Source: Chrysaora quinquecirrha
Taxonomy: Eukaryota; Cnidaria; Scyphozoa; Semaeostomeae; Pelagiidae
Direction: 5' to 3'
NCBI GenBank assembly: GCA_014526335.1
Contig: JACTAT010000060.1
Location: 8,597,686 to 8,661,685, forward strand
DNA: 64,000 nt
Under the pieces are notes generated by a model. It was not told the DNA's origin. It made no database searches and worked only from the letters and a program-made list of their open reading frames with translations. The position numbers and the translations under genes were made by a program. Below, piece after piece: positions 55,401-64,000 of this stretch (within the stretch, counting starts at the first letter, position 1; each line of letters opens with the position of its first letter).

Positions 55401-58057
55401 GTTTGGCCATCTACTGAATGAATTAAAATGCTGAATATTGGCAATGACTGTTTCTTTACTCCATTAACTGTCATAATATTTCTCGTGACGTATCTCTCTG
55501 GTTTCAAATTAAGTTTCCTTGCTGCATCAATTGAGATGAAATCTTTGCTTGATCCTGTGTCTAAATGGGCCCAGAAGGTCTGGCCTTTGATTTTCACTGG
55601 AACTATAGGAGGTAGTGATTTCTCCTGAACTTGAGGACTATATGCATTCAACACTGTGTCACTTTCTCTATCACCTTTATCACAAAGACTTGTATGATGT
55701 CTTGCTTTACACTTTATGCAACCTCTGCTTCTGCACTTATTTTCTCTATGACCTGCTTTTCCACAGTTAAAGCACAACCTTCCATCCTTGAAAAACTTTC
55801 TCCTTTTCTCTAAAGTGTCATAGACTTGACAAGAATCTCCCCAGTGGCTTTGTTTGCAAAAGATACAATGTGGACCTTGTCTAGTGGTTTCTTTGTTTTG
55901 AGACGCACCTTCTCCACCAACAAACCAGTGTCTTTCTCTTTTTGGTTTCTCACTAGCTGTTGTTGCAATAGCAGATTCTTCTGGCTTATTTCTTTTAAGC
56001 CATTTCTCTAAGTTCTTAACTAAGTCTGCCATAGTCCATCTTTCCCATTCTTCATCAGTTCTCACTATGTCTGGTTTAACTTGGGGTAATTTGTTCAGTG
56101 TTGTCATCACCAACCCAGACAAGATGTCTGCCTTCCCAAGTGTCTGTAAGGCATCAAAGCTTTTACTAATATTTTCATAAAAGCTATTTACTCTCTCATG
56201 GTTTGTACCTTTGACTTGACTTAGGTTTATGATCTCTGTCACATGAGCATTCACCACCACTTGAATTTGACCATACTCTCTCTTCAATCTTTCCCATGCT
56301 GTATTATAACCTATAGTACCTGGCTTAAGATTGCCTATCTTGTCTCTTACTTGTGGACTTATCATTTCCAAAAGATAACCAAATTTTACCTCATCAGCTA
56401 TTTCTTTATCATGAACTTGGGTTGTAAACATGTTCTCAAATCTGACCCAGTCCATAGGTGTACCATTGAAAGGGGTGATTTGCAGCTTTGGTAATTTGGC
56501 TTGGCTTAGATGGCTCTTTCTTTGAATCTCTGTTTTTCTCTCAATCATTTCTATCTCTGCTTTGAATTTTTTCTCCCACATGTCCTTTTCTAACTGGTAT
56601 CTTTGTCTCATGGCTTGCTCTTCAAACTCTGATTGCTGTTTTCTGATCTCTGTTAATCTGTCTTGCTCTAACTTTGCTCTTGTCATTTCCTCTCTCATTA
56701 TCTCTCTCTCTTTATTCTGCGCTTCCTGTTCTTGTTTATTTTTCAACACTAATGACAGCTTGTTTCTTTCTTCCAAAAATTGGCCCAGCATTGTTTTCTT
56801 GTCCTTTTTCCATTGCCGAACTTGCCTATCACTGCCCCCTCTTTCAATTTTCATTTCCTGTGACGTTGAGATTAAGTTGAGGATCCTCTCATAAATTTCA
56901 TTCATTCTGCTTATTGTGATTTCCATTTCTTGTTGGTCATTCTCTTCAATTAATTCTTCAACTTGTTCTGCATAGAACTTAAGCTTGGCAGTGTGCTTTT
57001 CTATTTCGTTCTCTAGCCTTTTCTCTTCATTTGAAGCCTCTAATAAGCCCTCAGGGATCTCACCTGTACCTGAATGCGTCATCTTGAACACCTACCCCCA
57101 ATTACAAAATGTTGAGTACTCACCTTGCTTCTGCTTTGCTCTCGTATCGTCTCGTTAGTCCGTTGGTGGCCTAGCTGACTTTCTCTGCTGCACTGTTCTC
57201 TTGTCTCTCTCACTGTAAATCCCAGCTGAATGTGTCCTGGCAGGGTCGCCACAAATATACGGGCGTGTAGCGTATACTTAAAACTCTCCAAAGAATCTGA
57301 CTGCGTGTAATTTATAATGTATTTAAACCACCAACATTAACTAAACTCAACAAATTATAAGGTATTAAAAAGCTAAAATCGAAGCGAAAAAAAGAAAAGT
57401 TCCTATCCCTACAGACCACGTTTTTTCTACGTTTCAAACCGAGGCTGTTTCAAGATAACAGACAACAATTCTGTTCACCCTGTCAAATTCATACCGCAGC
57501 CCCGCGCCGCATGCTCTATGAACCTAAACAGCAGTTTTCGAAGTGCAGAGCTACTAAAGAGCTATTACACAGCTGTTTGTAAAATGCCGAAATGGCACGT
57601 TGGTTGTCCGATAGTGCCGACAGTTTATCAAAATATCGGAAAATTTATGTGTTGGGGGAGCTAGCTGAAATTTTGAAGGGGCTCCTGCCCCCGTGCCCCC
57701 CCCCCCCTCTGGTAGCGTCGTCCTTGCGCTTAGAAATATTTATTTCTTGACCCCAACGACTGCCACTTTTTAATTATCGTTTACGTTTATCTTCACAGAA
57801 AAAGGTATGAAAAGGCAGAGAAAGAATTTGTCAGTGCCAAACTGGAGTTGCAGTTAAAATCTGACACGAAAGACCAACTAACACAACATTTGTATACAAT
57901 TATTCAGGAGAACGAACTTAGAAAAGCTAAAAAACTTGAAGAATTAATGAGTAAGTTAAACATGGAAGAAAATGTCGTTCATGGTAGCAACGAACAGAGT
58001 AATGTGGTTAATACTGATGGAATTAAGCCTTCAGAAAGCTCTGAAACGAAAACGTAA
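49439..58057 (+). CDS. GORAB: GORAB (SCYL1BP1), Golgi RAB6-binding coiled-coil protein, 5 exons
   Basis: Trans-Golgi scaffold that binds RAB6 and SCYL1 and supports COPI traffic. Exons: 49439-49633, 50022-50257, 50644-50754, 50967-51107, 57799-58057; 313 residues (human isoforms about 370-395). Diagnostic pieces are the N-terminal [14 protein letters not shown] and the C-terminal helix [20 protein letters not shown] followed by KKLEELM. The middle is an acidic/charged linker, then a coiled coil. An in-frame TGA at 49433 just before the ATG supports the start. The exon 1/2 junction is ambiguous: donor 49634 with acceptor CAG (exon 2 at 50022), or donor 49638 with acceptor TAG (exon 2 at 50026), give the same protein. 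Intron 4 is 6.7 kb because a BEL/Pao element sits in it. No frame breaks. Confidence 0.93.
51498..51719 (-). repeat. 3' LTR of the BEL/Pao element
   Basis: 222 bp, begins TATACGGGCG and ends CTGTTCA on the plus strand (TGAACAG...CCGTATA in element orientation). I found no difference from the other LTR when reading both through. Confidence 0.93.
51780..53408 (-). CDS. BEL/Pao pol, C-terminal part with integrase
   Basis: 542 codons. Zinc-binding HHCC region (HEAVGHLGV, then NCNICKNF, about residues 140-185). Catalytic D in [10 protein letters not shown] in [10 protein letters not shown] and E in [13 protein letters not shown] give the DDE core. A C-terminal basic tail follows (GRGRPRRDA). It overlaps the upstream frame by a few bases and lies one frame over. 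In BEL/Pao elements RNase H and integrase belong to one polyprotein, so the split at about 53459 is probably a one-base deletion in a G run (CC on the plus strand), not a true second gene. Confidence 0.9.
   Translation of the reverse strand: MLKVTKSITDEEKPRVESIMYNKDKEPDEWGSLLDRKSYWTTLRVTAWALRFYNNCKAKRNKANRSKGPLTTLEIQNARNYLTKRAQRNIPETLQRPGWRLEKDQTTGILRCKGRVESYQPMYLEDGEFARKLVRYQHEAVGHLGVASTMAALRENWHILHMRALVKKTVRNCNICKNFSAKPFKGNLTAPLPKFRTEVSRPFQFTGVDFAGPVIYRTEKKEDSKAYICIFTCATMRAVHLELTRTQSAEEFQQKLNAFITRRTRPRMMISDNGGAFKATADWIRRLRKSERLQDYLSQQEIQWKFNMSKAPWWGAMYERIIKDMKRVLYKTLGKTHLKFEQLETVVLDIERHLNNRPLTYVECDVGEEKVLTPNSIMWGQDAHIIEDLEIEEDSLTKLDRRLKTAREHVWRRWSKEYVKSLMDQHRTTKIDAVIPKVGEIVLLVGEEKNCGIWKKGRVKRLIKGSDGVVRGAVVLHNGREIQRPLQLMCSLEIRSATEDGVDSKDNNREEEPEGKNGRGRPRRDAAGNAKLINQMILEEED
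53402..57091 (-). CDS. BEL/Pao gag-pol (Gag, protease, reverse transcriptase, RNase H)
   Basis: 1229 codons. Order: charged coiled-coil Gag N-terminus; DUF1759-like Gag core ([19 protein letters not shown]); zinc knuckle [14 protein letters not shown] plus a second Cys/His cluster near residue 440-460; retroviral-type aspartic protease with DTGSS near 510; reverse transcriptase with [18 protein letters not shown] and the Pao-type YVDN catalytic box near 910; RNase H with FADASN near 1072. The last residues after GFLI are out of frame relative to the family because of the one-base break at about 53459. Apart from that break the coding region is open, consistent with a young copy. Confidence 0.93.
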   Translation of the reverse strand: MFKMTHSGTGEIPEGLLEASNEEKRLENEIEKHTAKLKFYAEQVEELIEENDQQEMEITISRMNEIYERILNLISTSQEMKIERGGSDRQVRQWKKDKKTMLGQFLEERNKLSLVLKNKQEQEAQNKEREIMREEMTRAKLEQDRLTEIRKQQSEFEEQAMRQRYQLEKDMWEKKFKAEIEMIERKTEIQRKSHLSQAKLPKLQITPFNGTPMDWVRFENMFTTQVHDKEIADEVKFGYLLEMISPQVRDKIGNLKPGTIGYNTAWERLKREYGQIQVVVNAHVTEIINLSQVKGTNHERVNSFYENISKSFDALQTLGKADILSGLVMTTLNKLPQVKPDIVRTDEEWERWTMADLVKNLEKWLKRNKPEESAIATTASEKPKRERHWFVGGEGASQNKETTRQGPHCIFCKQSHWGDSCQVYDTLEKRRKFFKDGRLCFNCGKAGHRENKCRSRGCIKCKARHHTSLCDKGDRESDTVLNAYSPQVQEKSLPPIVPVKIKGQTFWAHLDTGSSKDFISIDAARKLNLKPERYVTRNIMTVNGVKKQSLPIFSILIHSVDGQTKEKIEVTGASVSDFTTVKRPDLSELKQKYSYMRDKQFYTNQSGEHQIHLILGDSTYCRIKTEEIYKGQPEEPIVEGTTFGYIVHGGEGNNDNTCLYTRDTRDYEKLYCLDVLGVEDRGEDDPSDVYKEFVESITKDKEGRYEVGIPWIAGAEVSESNEQQSRIRLKNVEKKLQRNPELDSAYKEIIKDQLSSSIVEKAPESPTGNKVFYLPHKPVCRDEAATTKVRMVFDASARPSPVANSINECMYTGPALQPHLWDILIRARMSANLLIGDLQKAFLQIGLKTEDRDAFRFLFNINGREEHLRFARIPFGAEASPFILGATLLNHYDQQPEKYRDTVAELKRNTYVDNLMKTSNTLEELERFKIEATDILTQGHFPVHKWESNIRDLESENMSNPSKILGYTWDKVEDTLEIKSTKYNGERTVTKREMLSYLGSIYDPLGIISPILVEGKHLYREACDQNNEWNKEVSSELAITWHKWTRQLRDIKIPRSIIKENKTVKAIHIHIFADASNKACSTVAFALIEQKTQKIIGLLTSKSRISKRSTSISRLELVSGQMAANLVKNLSQALKHLPITSINVWMDSMVALYWITNPRKQWKTFVLNRVSKIATVTKGLNVSWKYCPTDINIADLGSRGASIDKIERENWFTDQNGFLISRVGQFNQC
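57256..57477 (-). repeat. 5' LTR of the BEL/Pao element
   Basis: 222 bp, identical by eye to 51498-51719. The gag start at 57091 lies about 165 bases inside it. Confidence 0.93.
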
Positions 58058-58087
58058 ATTAATGAATTTGTGTCAGCTTTAGTTTTA

Positions 58088-58275
58088 GGGGCCGTTCGAA
58101 AATGGCGTCACTTAAATCTTGACAGATTTTGACCATCATTCTCCTCCTTTTCCTTTTCCTTATTCAGGTATCTAGACCAAGTAGGTCTTGTCACGCACTA
58201 TCACTGTCAAGTTACCACATACTGCCACGATCTCTGTACCCCCTAACAGGTGTGACGTCATTTTTGAACGGCCCC
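58088..58275. mobile_element. PIF/Harbinger-like MITE, 188 bp, with TTA target duplication
   Basis: Terminal inverted repeats GGGGCCGTTCGAAAATGGC and TGACGTCATTTTTGAACGGC(CCC) match over about 24 bases. It is flanked by TTA on both sides (58085-58087, 58276-58278), the 3-base TWA duplication typical of PIF/Harbinger. It begins 30 bases after the GORAB stop, so it probably supplies the 3' untranslated region. Confidence 0.85.
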
Positions 58276-58639
58276 TTATAACGGTGGCAAAGTAGACAGG
58301 GTATTTTGGCCTGCAATCTAAGGAAGTGCCTAACCTTTGTTTTTAAACTTGATTCCCGGTAAATCGACCACGCTGAATCGTTTAAGACCAGGAGCCAAAT
58401 CGAGAAATGCTTCTATCACGTGATATACGACGTCATGATGACGTCATAAAAATATACCTTTTACCCATTTTAATTCGCTTAATAGCCATTTAGTATGAAA
58501 GAAAATGGCAAAAATAGATAGAACACATTGAGAGCTTTCGATTGATATACATTTTGTTGCATTTCGAAGGTTAAAATATTTATGATGACGTCATCGGGGC
58601 CTTTTTTAGCTGGTCCTTTCATAGTGGGGATGTTAGTGA

Positions 58640-59400
58640 AACAATTGTGCATTTTATGTTACCAGTATCAAATTTGGCGAAAAGGGGTAGTTTGACGTGC
58701 TAAAAAAGATAGGATATGTGCCCCAACTGAGAAATGCCCCCTTGTGCTATTTTTAGACTGGGGTAATTGGTACCAGGCCTCTACATAAGCTATAACACTA
58801 GTTTTATTGCAAATTGTAATGCAAGCATCAAATTTGGCGAAAACAGGCAGTTTGACATGCTAAAAAAGATAGGATATGTGCCCCAACTGAGAAATGCCCC
58901 CTTGTGCTATTTTTAGACTGGGGTAATTGGTACCAGGCCTCTACATAAGCTATAACACTAGTTTTATTGCAAATTGTAATGCAAGCATCAAATTTGGCAA
59001 AAACAGGCAGTTTGACATGCTAAAAAAGATAGGATATGTGCTCCAACTGAGAAATGCCCCCTTGTGCTATTTTTAGACTGGGGTAATTGGTACCAGGCCT
59101 CTACATAAGCTATAACACTAGTTTTATTGCAAATTGTAATGCAAGCATCAAATTTGGCAAAAACAGGCAGTTTGACATGCTAAAAAAGATAGGATATGTG
59201 CCCCAACTGAGAAATGCCCCCTTGTGCTATTTTTAGACTGGGGTAATTGGTACCAGGCCTCTACATAAGCTATAACACTAGTTTTATTGCAAATTGTAAT
59301 ACAAGCATCAAATTTGGTGAAAACAGGCAGTTTGACACGTTAAACAAGATGGGATATGAACCCCAATCGAGAAGTGCCCCCTTGTGCTATTTTTAGACTG
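58640..59400. repeat. ~160-bp satellite, left arm of the foldback
   Basis: The word AGGATATGTG recurs at about 58712, 58871, 59031 and 59191, giving a period of 159-160 bases. Monomers contain CCCCCTTGTGCTATTTTTAG and GGTACCAGGCCTCTACATAA. The first four are nearly identical and decay begins after 59300. Confidence 0.9.
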
Positions 59401-59539
59401 ACCAGATATATTTTTATACCGTACCAGACCTCTACATGAGCTATAACGAGAAGTGTCCCCTTGTGCTATTTTTAGACTGGGGTATTTCTAGACTGGGGTA
59501 ATAGGTACCAAACGTCTACTTAAGCTATAGCAATAGGGG

Positions 59540-60380
59540 TAGTTTGAGACACTGAAAAGATAGGATACGGAGCCCAAGTGAAAATTGCCCGCTTGTGCAT
59601 TTTTGAGGCAGCGATTATGGTAACAGAAAAGAAACCTCTACGTATGCTATGAAATGTCGCTTTTTGATGATTCGAAGCAGCATTCCTTGGAATAAACCAG
59701 GCAGGAACACCGCGATGCAAGAAACGATAAAGTGTTTTGAGGTTTGTTAATTTTATGTTATATTCGAAGGCAAGCAAGGCTTCTTCAGAGTATTCGTTGG
59801 TGCCTGCTTGTTGCATGACTGTGATGACTTTTTGTCTTTTTTGTAGCGCTATTCTGAGGCTTATTTTTGGTTTCCCGTCCTCCTTAACGAAATACCGAAG
59901 TATTTGAACGGTGAGATCTGCTTCGGCTGCACGCGGTTCACATCGATCTTGCCCTTGCGAACGTTTTTTATGATTTTTAAGACCATCATCTCGGTCATCA
60001 GTGCTAAGTGCCACCCCAGCAGCATCATTCTCCTTGACGTAACACTTTACTACCTACTGTAACGTCTGTGTCATCAGCGTATTTGATGTTCATGATGCAA
60101 TCACCATCGACGTTAACTCCGTTGAGAACTGCAAAAGGCAGGCCGTAGGATGTTTTCACTGTAGATATTGTAGTAGTCTGGCGATTGTACGCAGCCTTGC
60201 CTCACTCCCCATCTGATGCCAACCTAGTCGCTGACGTCTCTACCATGTGGAATCACTGCCGTTTGACCCTTATACAGGGGCTGGATAATGCGAAGCTCTT
60301 CCTTGATAATATCGAAGGCGGACAGCAAGAGCACGCGATTGCTCTTTGTTTCTTTGGAATAGCGATAAATATCGGAAGAA
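59540..60380 (-). pseudogene. Decayed LINE reverse transcriptase inside the foldback
   Basis: Minus-strand pieces, broken by stops and frame changes, retain IPKKQRA, then YKGQTAVIPHGRDVSD, GVRQGCVQSPDYYNIYSE and the catalytic box KYADDT (about 60065-60085). Further on, EDGKPKISLRIAL (in the 164-codon frame 60014-59520) resembles the thumb region. Not expected to be active. Confidence 0.75.
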
Positions 60381-60529
60381 TCTCACTTTCCACAAAATTA
60401 ACGCATTTTTTATGAAAACAGTAATGATGATCAATATCTTGTCTTTTTCAGCGTATCAAACAACCCTTATTCCCTAAGTTAGATTTCTGTATTACACTTT
60501 ATAACAAAATTACCGTTATAGCTCATGTA

Positions 60530-61200
60530 GAGGTCTGGTACGGTATAAAAATATATCTGGTCAGTCTAAAAATAGCACAAGGGGGCACTTCTCGATTGGG
60601 GTTCATATCCCATCTTGTTTAACGTGTCAAACTGCCTGTTTTCGCCAAATTTGATGCTTGTATTACAATTTGCAATAAAACTAGTGTTATAGCTTATGTA
60701 GAGGCCTGGTACCAATTACCCTAGTATAAAAATAGCACAAGGGGGCATTTCTCAGTTGGGGCACATATCCTATCTTTTTAGCATTACAATTTGTCAAACT
60801 GCCTGTTTTCTAAAAATAGCACAAGGGGCATTTCTCAGTTGGGGCACATATCCTATCTTTTTAGCCAAATTTGATGCTTGCATTACAATTTGCAATAAAA
60901 CTAGTGTTATAGCTTATGTAGAGGCCTGGTACCAATTACCCCAGTCTAAAAATAGCACAAGGGGGCATTTCTCAGTTGGGGCACATATCCTATCTTTTTT
61001 AGCATGTCAAACTGCCTGTTTTCGCCAAATTTGATGCTTGCATTACAATTTGCAATAAAACTAGTGTTATAGCTTATGTAGAGGCCTGGTACCAATTACC
61101 CCAGTCTAAAAATAGCACAAGGGGGCATTTCTCAGTTGGGGCACATATCCTATCTTTTTTAGCACGTCAAACTACCCCTTTTCGCCAAATTTGATACTGG
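60530..61200. repeat. ~160-bp satellite, right arm of the foldback
   Basis: Reverse-complement monomers of the left-arm satellite (CTAAAAATAGCACAAGGGGG, TTTGCAATAAAACTAGTGTT). One monomer near 60780-60860 is disrupted by a partial internal duplication. Confidence 0.88.
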
Positions 61201-61569
61201 TAACATAAAATGCACAATTGTTTCACCAACATCCCCACTATGAAAGGACCAGCTCAAAAAGGTCCCGATGACGTCATCATAAATATTTTAACCTTCGAAA
61301 TGCAACAAAATGTATATCAATCGAAAGCTCTCAATGTGTTCTATCTATTTGTGCCATTTTCTTTCATATTAAATGGCTATTAAGCGAATTAAAATGGGTA
61401 AAAGGTATATTTTTATGACGTCATCATGACGTCGTATATCACGTGATAGAAGCATTTCTCGATTTGGCTCCTGGTCTTAAACGATTCAGCGTGGTCGATT
61501 TACCGGGAATCAAGTTTAAAAACAAAGGTTAGGCACTTCCTTAGATTGCAGGCCAAAATACCCTGTCTA

Positions 61570-61896
61570 GACTATGAAAAGATGTCTTCCTAGCGGTTTT
61601 ATACACCAAAGTGTAATTTGTAGCTATCTGATTTTCTTCATCGGTTTTCTCATATATAGTTTGGATTTTAGAAGGCAACAGAAGTGATTTAGGGGGTTTA
61701 GGGGTTTCCTATACCCCTCTCTTCTGAGAGAATCATAGGAGAGAATCGACCCAACTGGCGGAGGAGCAGTAGATGACATTCCAAATTTGCTGAGAAGGAG
61801 CATTTTTGAGAACGAGGCGGGGTTCTCGTTCTTTGGGAGTGTTTTAAAGTTTTTGGCCTTGGGAGAATTGAGAAGTGAGATCTTTTCCTGTTCATC
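61570..61896. other. ARPC5 5' flank
   Basis: About 330 bases between the foldback and the ARPC5 start. It must contain the promoter and leader unless these lie within the foldback. No core motif recognised. The 66-codon minus frame here is not supported. Confidence 0.4.
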
Positions 61897-63384
61897 ATGT
61901 CGAAATCTTCAACTGCACGCGAGTTCAGGAAAGTAGATGTCGATAAATTCGATGAAGATAGATTCCAGGATGACCAGGCCGAAGAAGAACAAGATTCTGG
62001 GCCAAGTGAAGGAGAAATTCAGCAACTTTTAATGTCGTATCCTCTTCCTGGTTGGGTTGCGTCCCTTGGCCTAGGCCTAATAATAGGGACCTATCCTTAC
62101 TCTGGAATGGGCCTCAGTTATGATACCTAAATATGTAAATGTAAAGTTTTAACCCTTAGATAGCTTTTGAAAAATTTTAACTTTCTCAAAAAGCCCAAAT
62201 TTTATTAAATTTGGATGAAAAAATGAAATATATGTTAATTTCCTTGACTGCTGAATTCAGAAAAAAGAACAATGATGCTTTGAAGCTTCTACTTTCACAA
62301 GCTCCTGCTGGGTCAAAGAGCAAGGACAGAAAGGTGCCCGTGCCTTGTGAAGGCATTCTGCTTTGATGTGCTTTCATTTCCTTTTAGTTGCACCCGCTCA
62401 GTCAGGAACGACAGTTACATCTCAATCAGTTAAAATTGACTGCAAATTACCTCCTTTCCTGTCAACCCAGTCTGGATTTTGTGGCAGGAGTGTACCCCAG
62501 CTGAAATTGGACCTGTGTCAAAGGCGCACATGACCGAAAACTATGTCCTGAAAAATTTGAAAAGCGCATCTATATTGAATAATGTACACCTATATCACTC
62601 AACAGAAATGGTGAAAACAAACAAATAACACATGATTTATGACATAATTCAGTATAGAAACACATAACCTTGTTTTGCTGATATTTTAAAGGTGCTCTTG
62701 GCTGAAAATAGCACACTTGGCCTTCAAAAATTGATGGTAGTAGTAGTACACTCGAGATCTTGTCTGAACCTGCCACAAAATCCGGACTGGCACTTTCTCA
62801 ACAAGATCTTGGGTGTGCCATCACAAAGAAATTACAAGTGCAAAAAAAAGGTTGTAACAATCATTTTTCACTCACATAAACAATAAAACAATGGTGCAGT
62901 GGTGTGCAACATTGAAACAACAAAATATCTCAAGTGCACCACTCACTTGCTCTGCAAACTGGTCCCTCTGACTTTAACAGTGCCAGTCTCTGGTAAAATT
63001 GGTCAAGATAAAATAATACCACTATAACAGGCCATCAGTAGGGCCATTGAGAGAGAGCATAGGTACTGAATTTGTCGTATCTCAGACCCTTCCAAGTCTC
63101 GTAGTTTTGCCCCACAATTCATGGTCATGACTCGAGTTAGAAAATGTTTTTCTATAAATGAATACCTTTGAAAGATTTATTCATTTAATTTGCTTATCTT
63201 TTCGCAGGATAAAGCTTTTGATCTCATAATAAGAGTATTAACATCATACAAAACATCAGACATTGGAGGAGCAGCATCGTCTCTGTCTACGAAAGAAGCT
63301 GATGTTCTCATGAAATATATCTACAGAGGATTTGCTGAACCAAGTGACAGTTATTGTGCTTCGTTGTTAACATGGCATGACAAG
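61897..63384 (+). CDS. ARPC5: Arp2/3 complex subunit 5 (p16-Arc), 3' end outside the window
   Basis: Smallest subunit of the Arp2/3 actin nucleator. Exons: 61897-62036, 62261-62333, 63208-63384, phases 2 and 0, about 130 residues so far (family about 150). The N-terminus REFRKVDVDKFDEDRFQDD matches the family's FRKVDVDEYDEN start. Helical parts are NNDALKLLLSQAP and DKAFDLIIRVLTSYK, and VLMKYIYRGF then PSD is the conserved core. The expected last exon (ending with GSIVRVL-type residues) is not present before 64000. The plus frame that runs on past 62036 is intron. Confidence 0.92.
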
Positions 63385-63452
63385 GTTCGAAACTTCTTAT
63401 GTTGATGACTTTTTATCCAGGGGGCACTTAGTACCTTATCTGCTATCATGAT

Positions 63453-63683
63453 AATGGGGGGGTCATTTAAGGATTCAAGGGAACAAGGGTACATCCGAAA
63501 TATAACCAGGGAACAAGGGAACATCACTAAAATTAAAAAGGAACAAGGGAATGTCGGGAATCAGGGATCAGAAAAACTGTACTCTTGACTATCAGTCTAA
63601 AAAGTATGCCTACAAACCTGGGGGAAGGAGGGGATTTTTTCAAGGGAACAGGGGAACATGTAACCCCCTAAAGTGACCCCCAT
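63453..63683 (+). mobile_element. GGGAACA-family MITE copy D
   Basis: Ends ATGGGGGGGTCATTTAAGG and CCCCTAAAGTGACCCCCAT. The body carries AGGGAACAAGGG, ACTATCAGTCTAAAAAGTATG and GGGGAACATGTAACCCCC. Lies in the ARPC5 intron after exon 3. Confidence 0.72.
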
Positions 63684-63916
63684 AGTGCAAAATCTTAGAA
63701 ATGTGTGCTTTGTTGTAGATGTGGGTCTGTAAAAGCCTAAATTCATAGTCTAACAAGGGGGAACAAACCCAAAAGGGTGTGGTTAAAGGAACATAGGGCA
63801 TTCACTTATTTATTGCAAAGAGAATGGCCATTATTATTTATTTGAGTCTAGCTGTTATCGAATGTTCCAAATTTTTGAAGCACTTTTTCATTGTCTCGGC
63901 TAAACTGCACTATAGT

Positions 63917-64000
63917 ACATCCTCGATTATCCTAACAGGTTCAACTCAATTTTACGGAGGGTCGTTCGGATAAGCCGAAAATGCGGATAATCGAGGAGGA
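63917..64000. mobile_element. Possible MITE with CATCCTCGATTATCC ends
   Basis: CATCCTCGATTATCC at 63917 is mirrored by GGATAATCGAGGA at 63986-63998, with CGGATAAGCCGAAAATGC between. This is a compact inverted-repeat unit; its true right end may be beyond the window. Confidence 0.45.

Larger units (their letters stand above)
51498..57477 (-). mobile_element. Complete BEL/Pao LTR retrotransposon, antisense in GORAB intron 4
   Basis: About 5980 bp. Two identical 222-bp LTRs (51498-51719, 57256-57477) are flanked by a short target duplication CCCT (51494-51497, 57478-57481; 5 bp if ACCCT). Read on the minus strand, a primer-binding site TGGCGACCCTGCCAGGACA follows the 5' LTR, and a polypurine tract (AGGGGAG) precedes the 3' LTR at about 51722. 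Gag-pol frames fill 51780-57091. LTR identity means insertion was very recent or the locus is polymorphic. Confidence 0.95.
58293..61569. mobile_element. Giant (~3.3 kb) foldback element with satellite arms
   Basis: The left end TAGACAGGGTATTTTGGCC (58293) is mirrored by GGCCAAAATACCCTGTCTA (ending 61569). The arms stay complementary for over 1 kb each (58293-59520 versus 60470-61569). Each arm holds a unique outer section of about 350 bases, then tandem ~160-bp monomers. The centre (59530-60420) carries a decayed LINE reverse transcriptase. Ends could be read as TA plus GACAGGG, so a TA target duplication is possible but not provable because the ends are palindromic. Confidence 0.88.

Noticed and set aside
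51780..57091. Possible domesticated host gene instead of a retrotransposon
   Set aside because: Identical LTRs, target duplication, PBS and PPT show a complete mobile element.
58640..61200. CRISPR-like array
   Set aside because: Contiguous 160-base monomers without unique spacers, in a eukaryotic context; it is a satellite.
62037..62130. Continuation of the ARPC5 first frame (hydrophobic tail)
   Set aside because: A good donor at 62037 and a matching acceptor at 62260 restore the conserved ARPC5 protein; the hydrophobic stretch is intron.

Overview
This is a eukaryotic, visibly AT-rich, intron-rich and repeat-rich piece of an invertebrate animal genome. GT-AG introns interrupt five of the seven genes. 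The host proteins are animal Golgi, ER, carnitine and actin proteins. A short secreted PAN/Apple-like ORF at the left end, together with the mix of LINE, SINE, hAT, Harbinger-like and BEL/Pao elements, points to a cnidarian (perhaps an anthozoan). The phylum is an inference and I cannot name the species.

Layout. 675-1019 (-): first exon of a secreted PAN-like gene that leaves the window. 3104-22738 (+): GOLGA2/GM130, about 32 exons, reconstructed end to end. 25209-36443 (+): SUCO (SUN-domain ER/nuclear-envelope protein), 9 exons. 39216-44079 (-): gamma-butyrobetaine dioxygenase (BBOX1-like), 4 exons, tail to tail with SUCO. 44687-46112 (-): truncated LINE. 47296-48368 (+): single-exon SLC35G/EamA transporter. 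49439-58057 (+): GORAB, 5 exons, with a complete BEL/Pao retrotransposon (51498-57477, antisense, identical LTRs) inside its fourth intron. 58088-58275: Harbinger-like MITE directly behind the GORAB stop. 58293-61569: a 3.3 kb giant inverted repeat with ~160-bp satellite arms around a LINE RT remnant. 61897-63384 (+): ARPC5, last exon(s) beyond the window.

Biology. GM130 is a cis-Golgi tether, GORAB a trans-Golgi/COPI scaffold, SUCO an ER SUN-domain protein, and ARPC5 a subunit of the Arp2/3 actin nucleator. They share no operon-like control. Their linkage is striking for another reason: the human orthologues GORAB, SUCO and ARPC5 lie on 1q24-q25, while GOLGA2 and the ARPC5 paralogue ARPC5L lie on 9q33-q34. 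Those are two arms of the same vertebrate paralogon, so the window appears to keep an ancestral linkage group.

Two general cautions. Four of the host genes or coding exons and the retrotransposon pol each show one frame break repaired by a single extra base, four of the five clearly in short homopolymers. This pattern looks like deletion-biased assembly error rather than gene decay. Introns and spacers are packed with dispersed repeats, including a nested hAT element with a perfect 8-bp target duplication, four copies of a GGGAACA-rich MITE, hairpin-forming AAACATTG arrays, two tRNA-derived SINE families and many minisatellites. Most other long ORFs fall inside these repeats.
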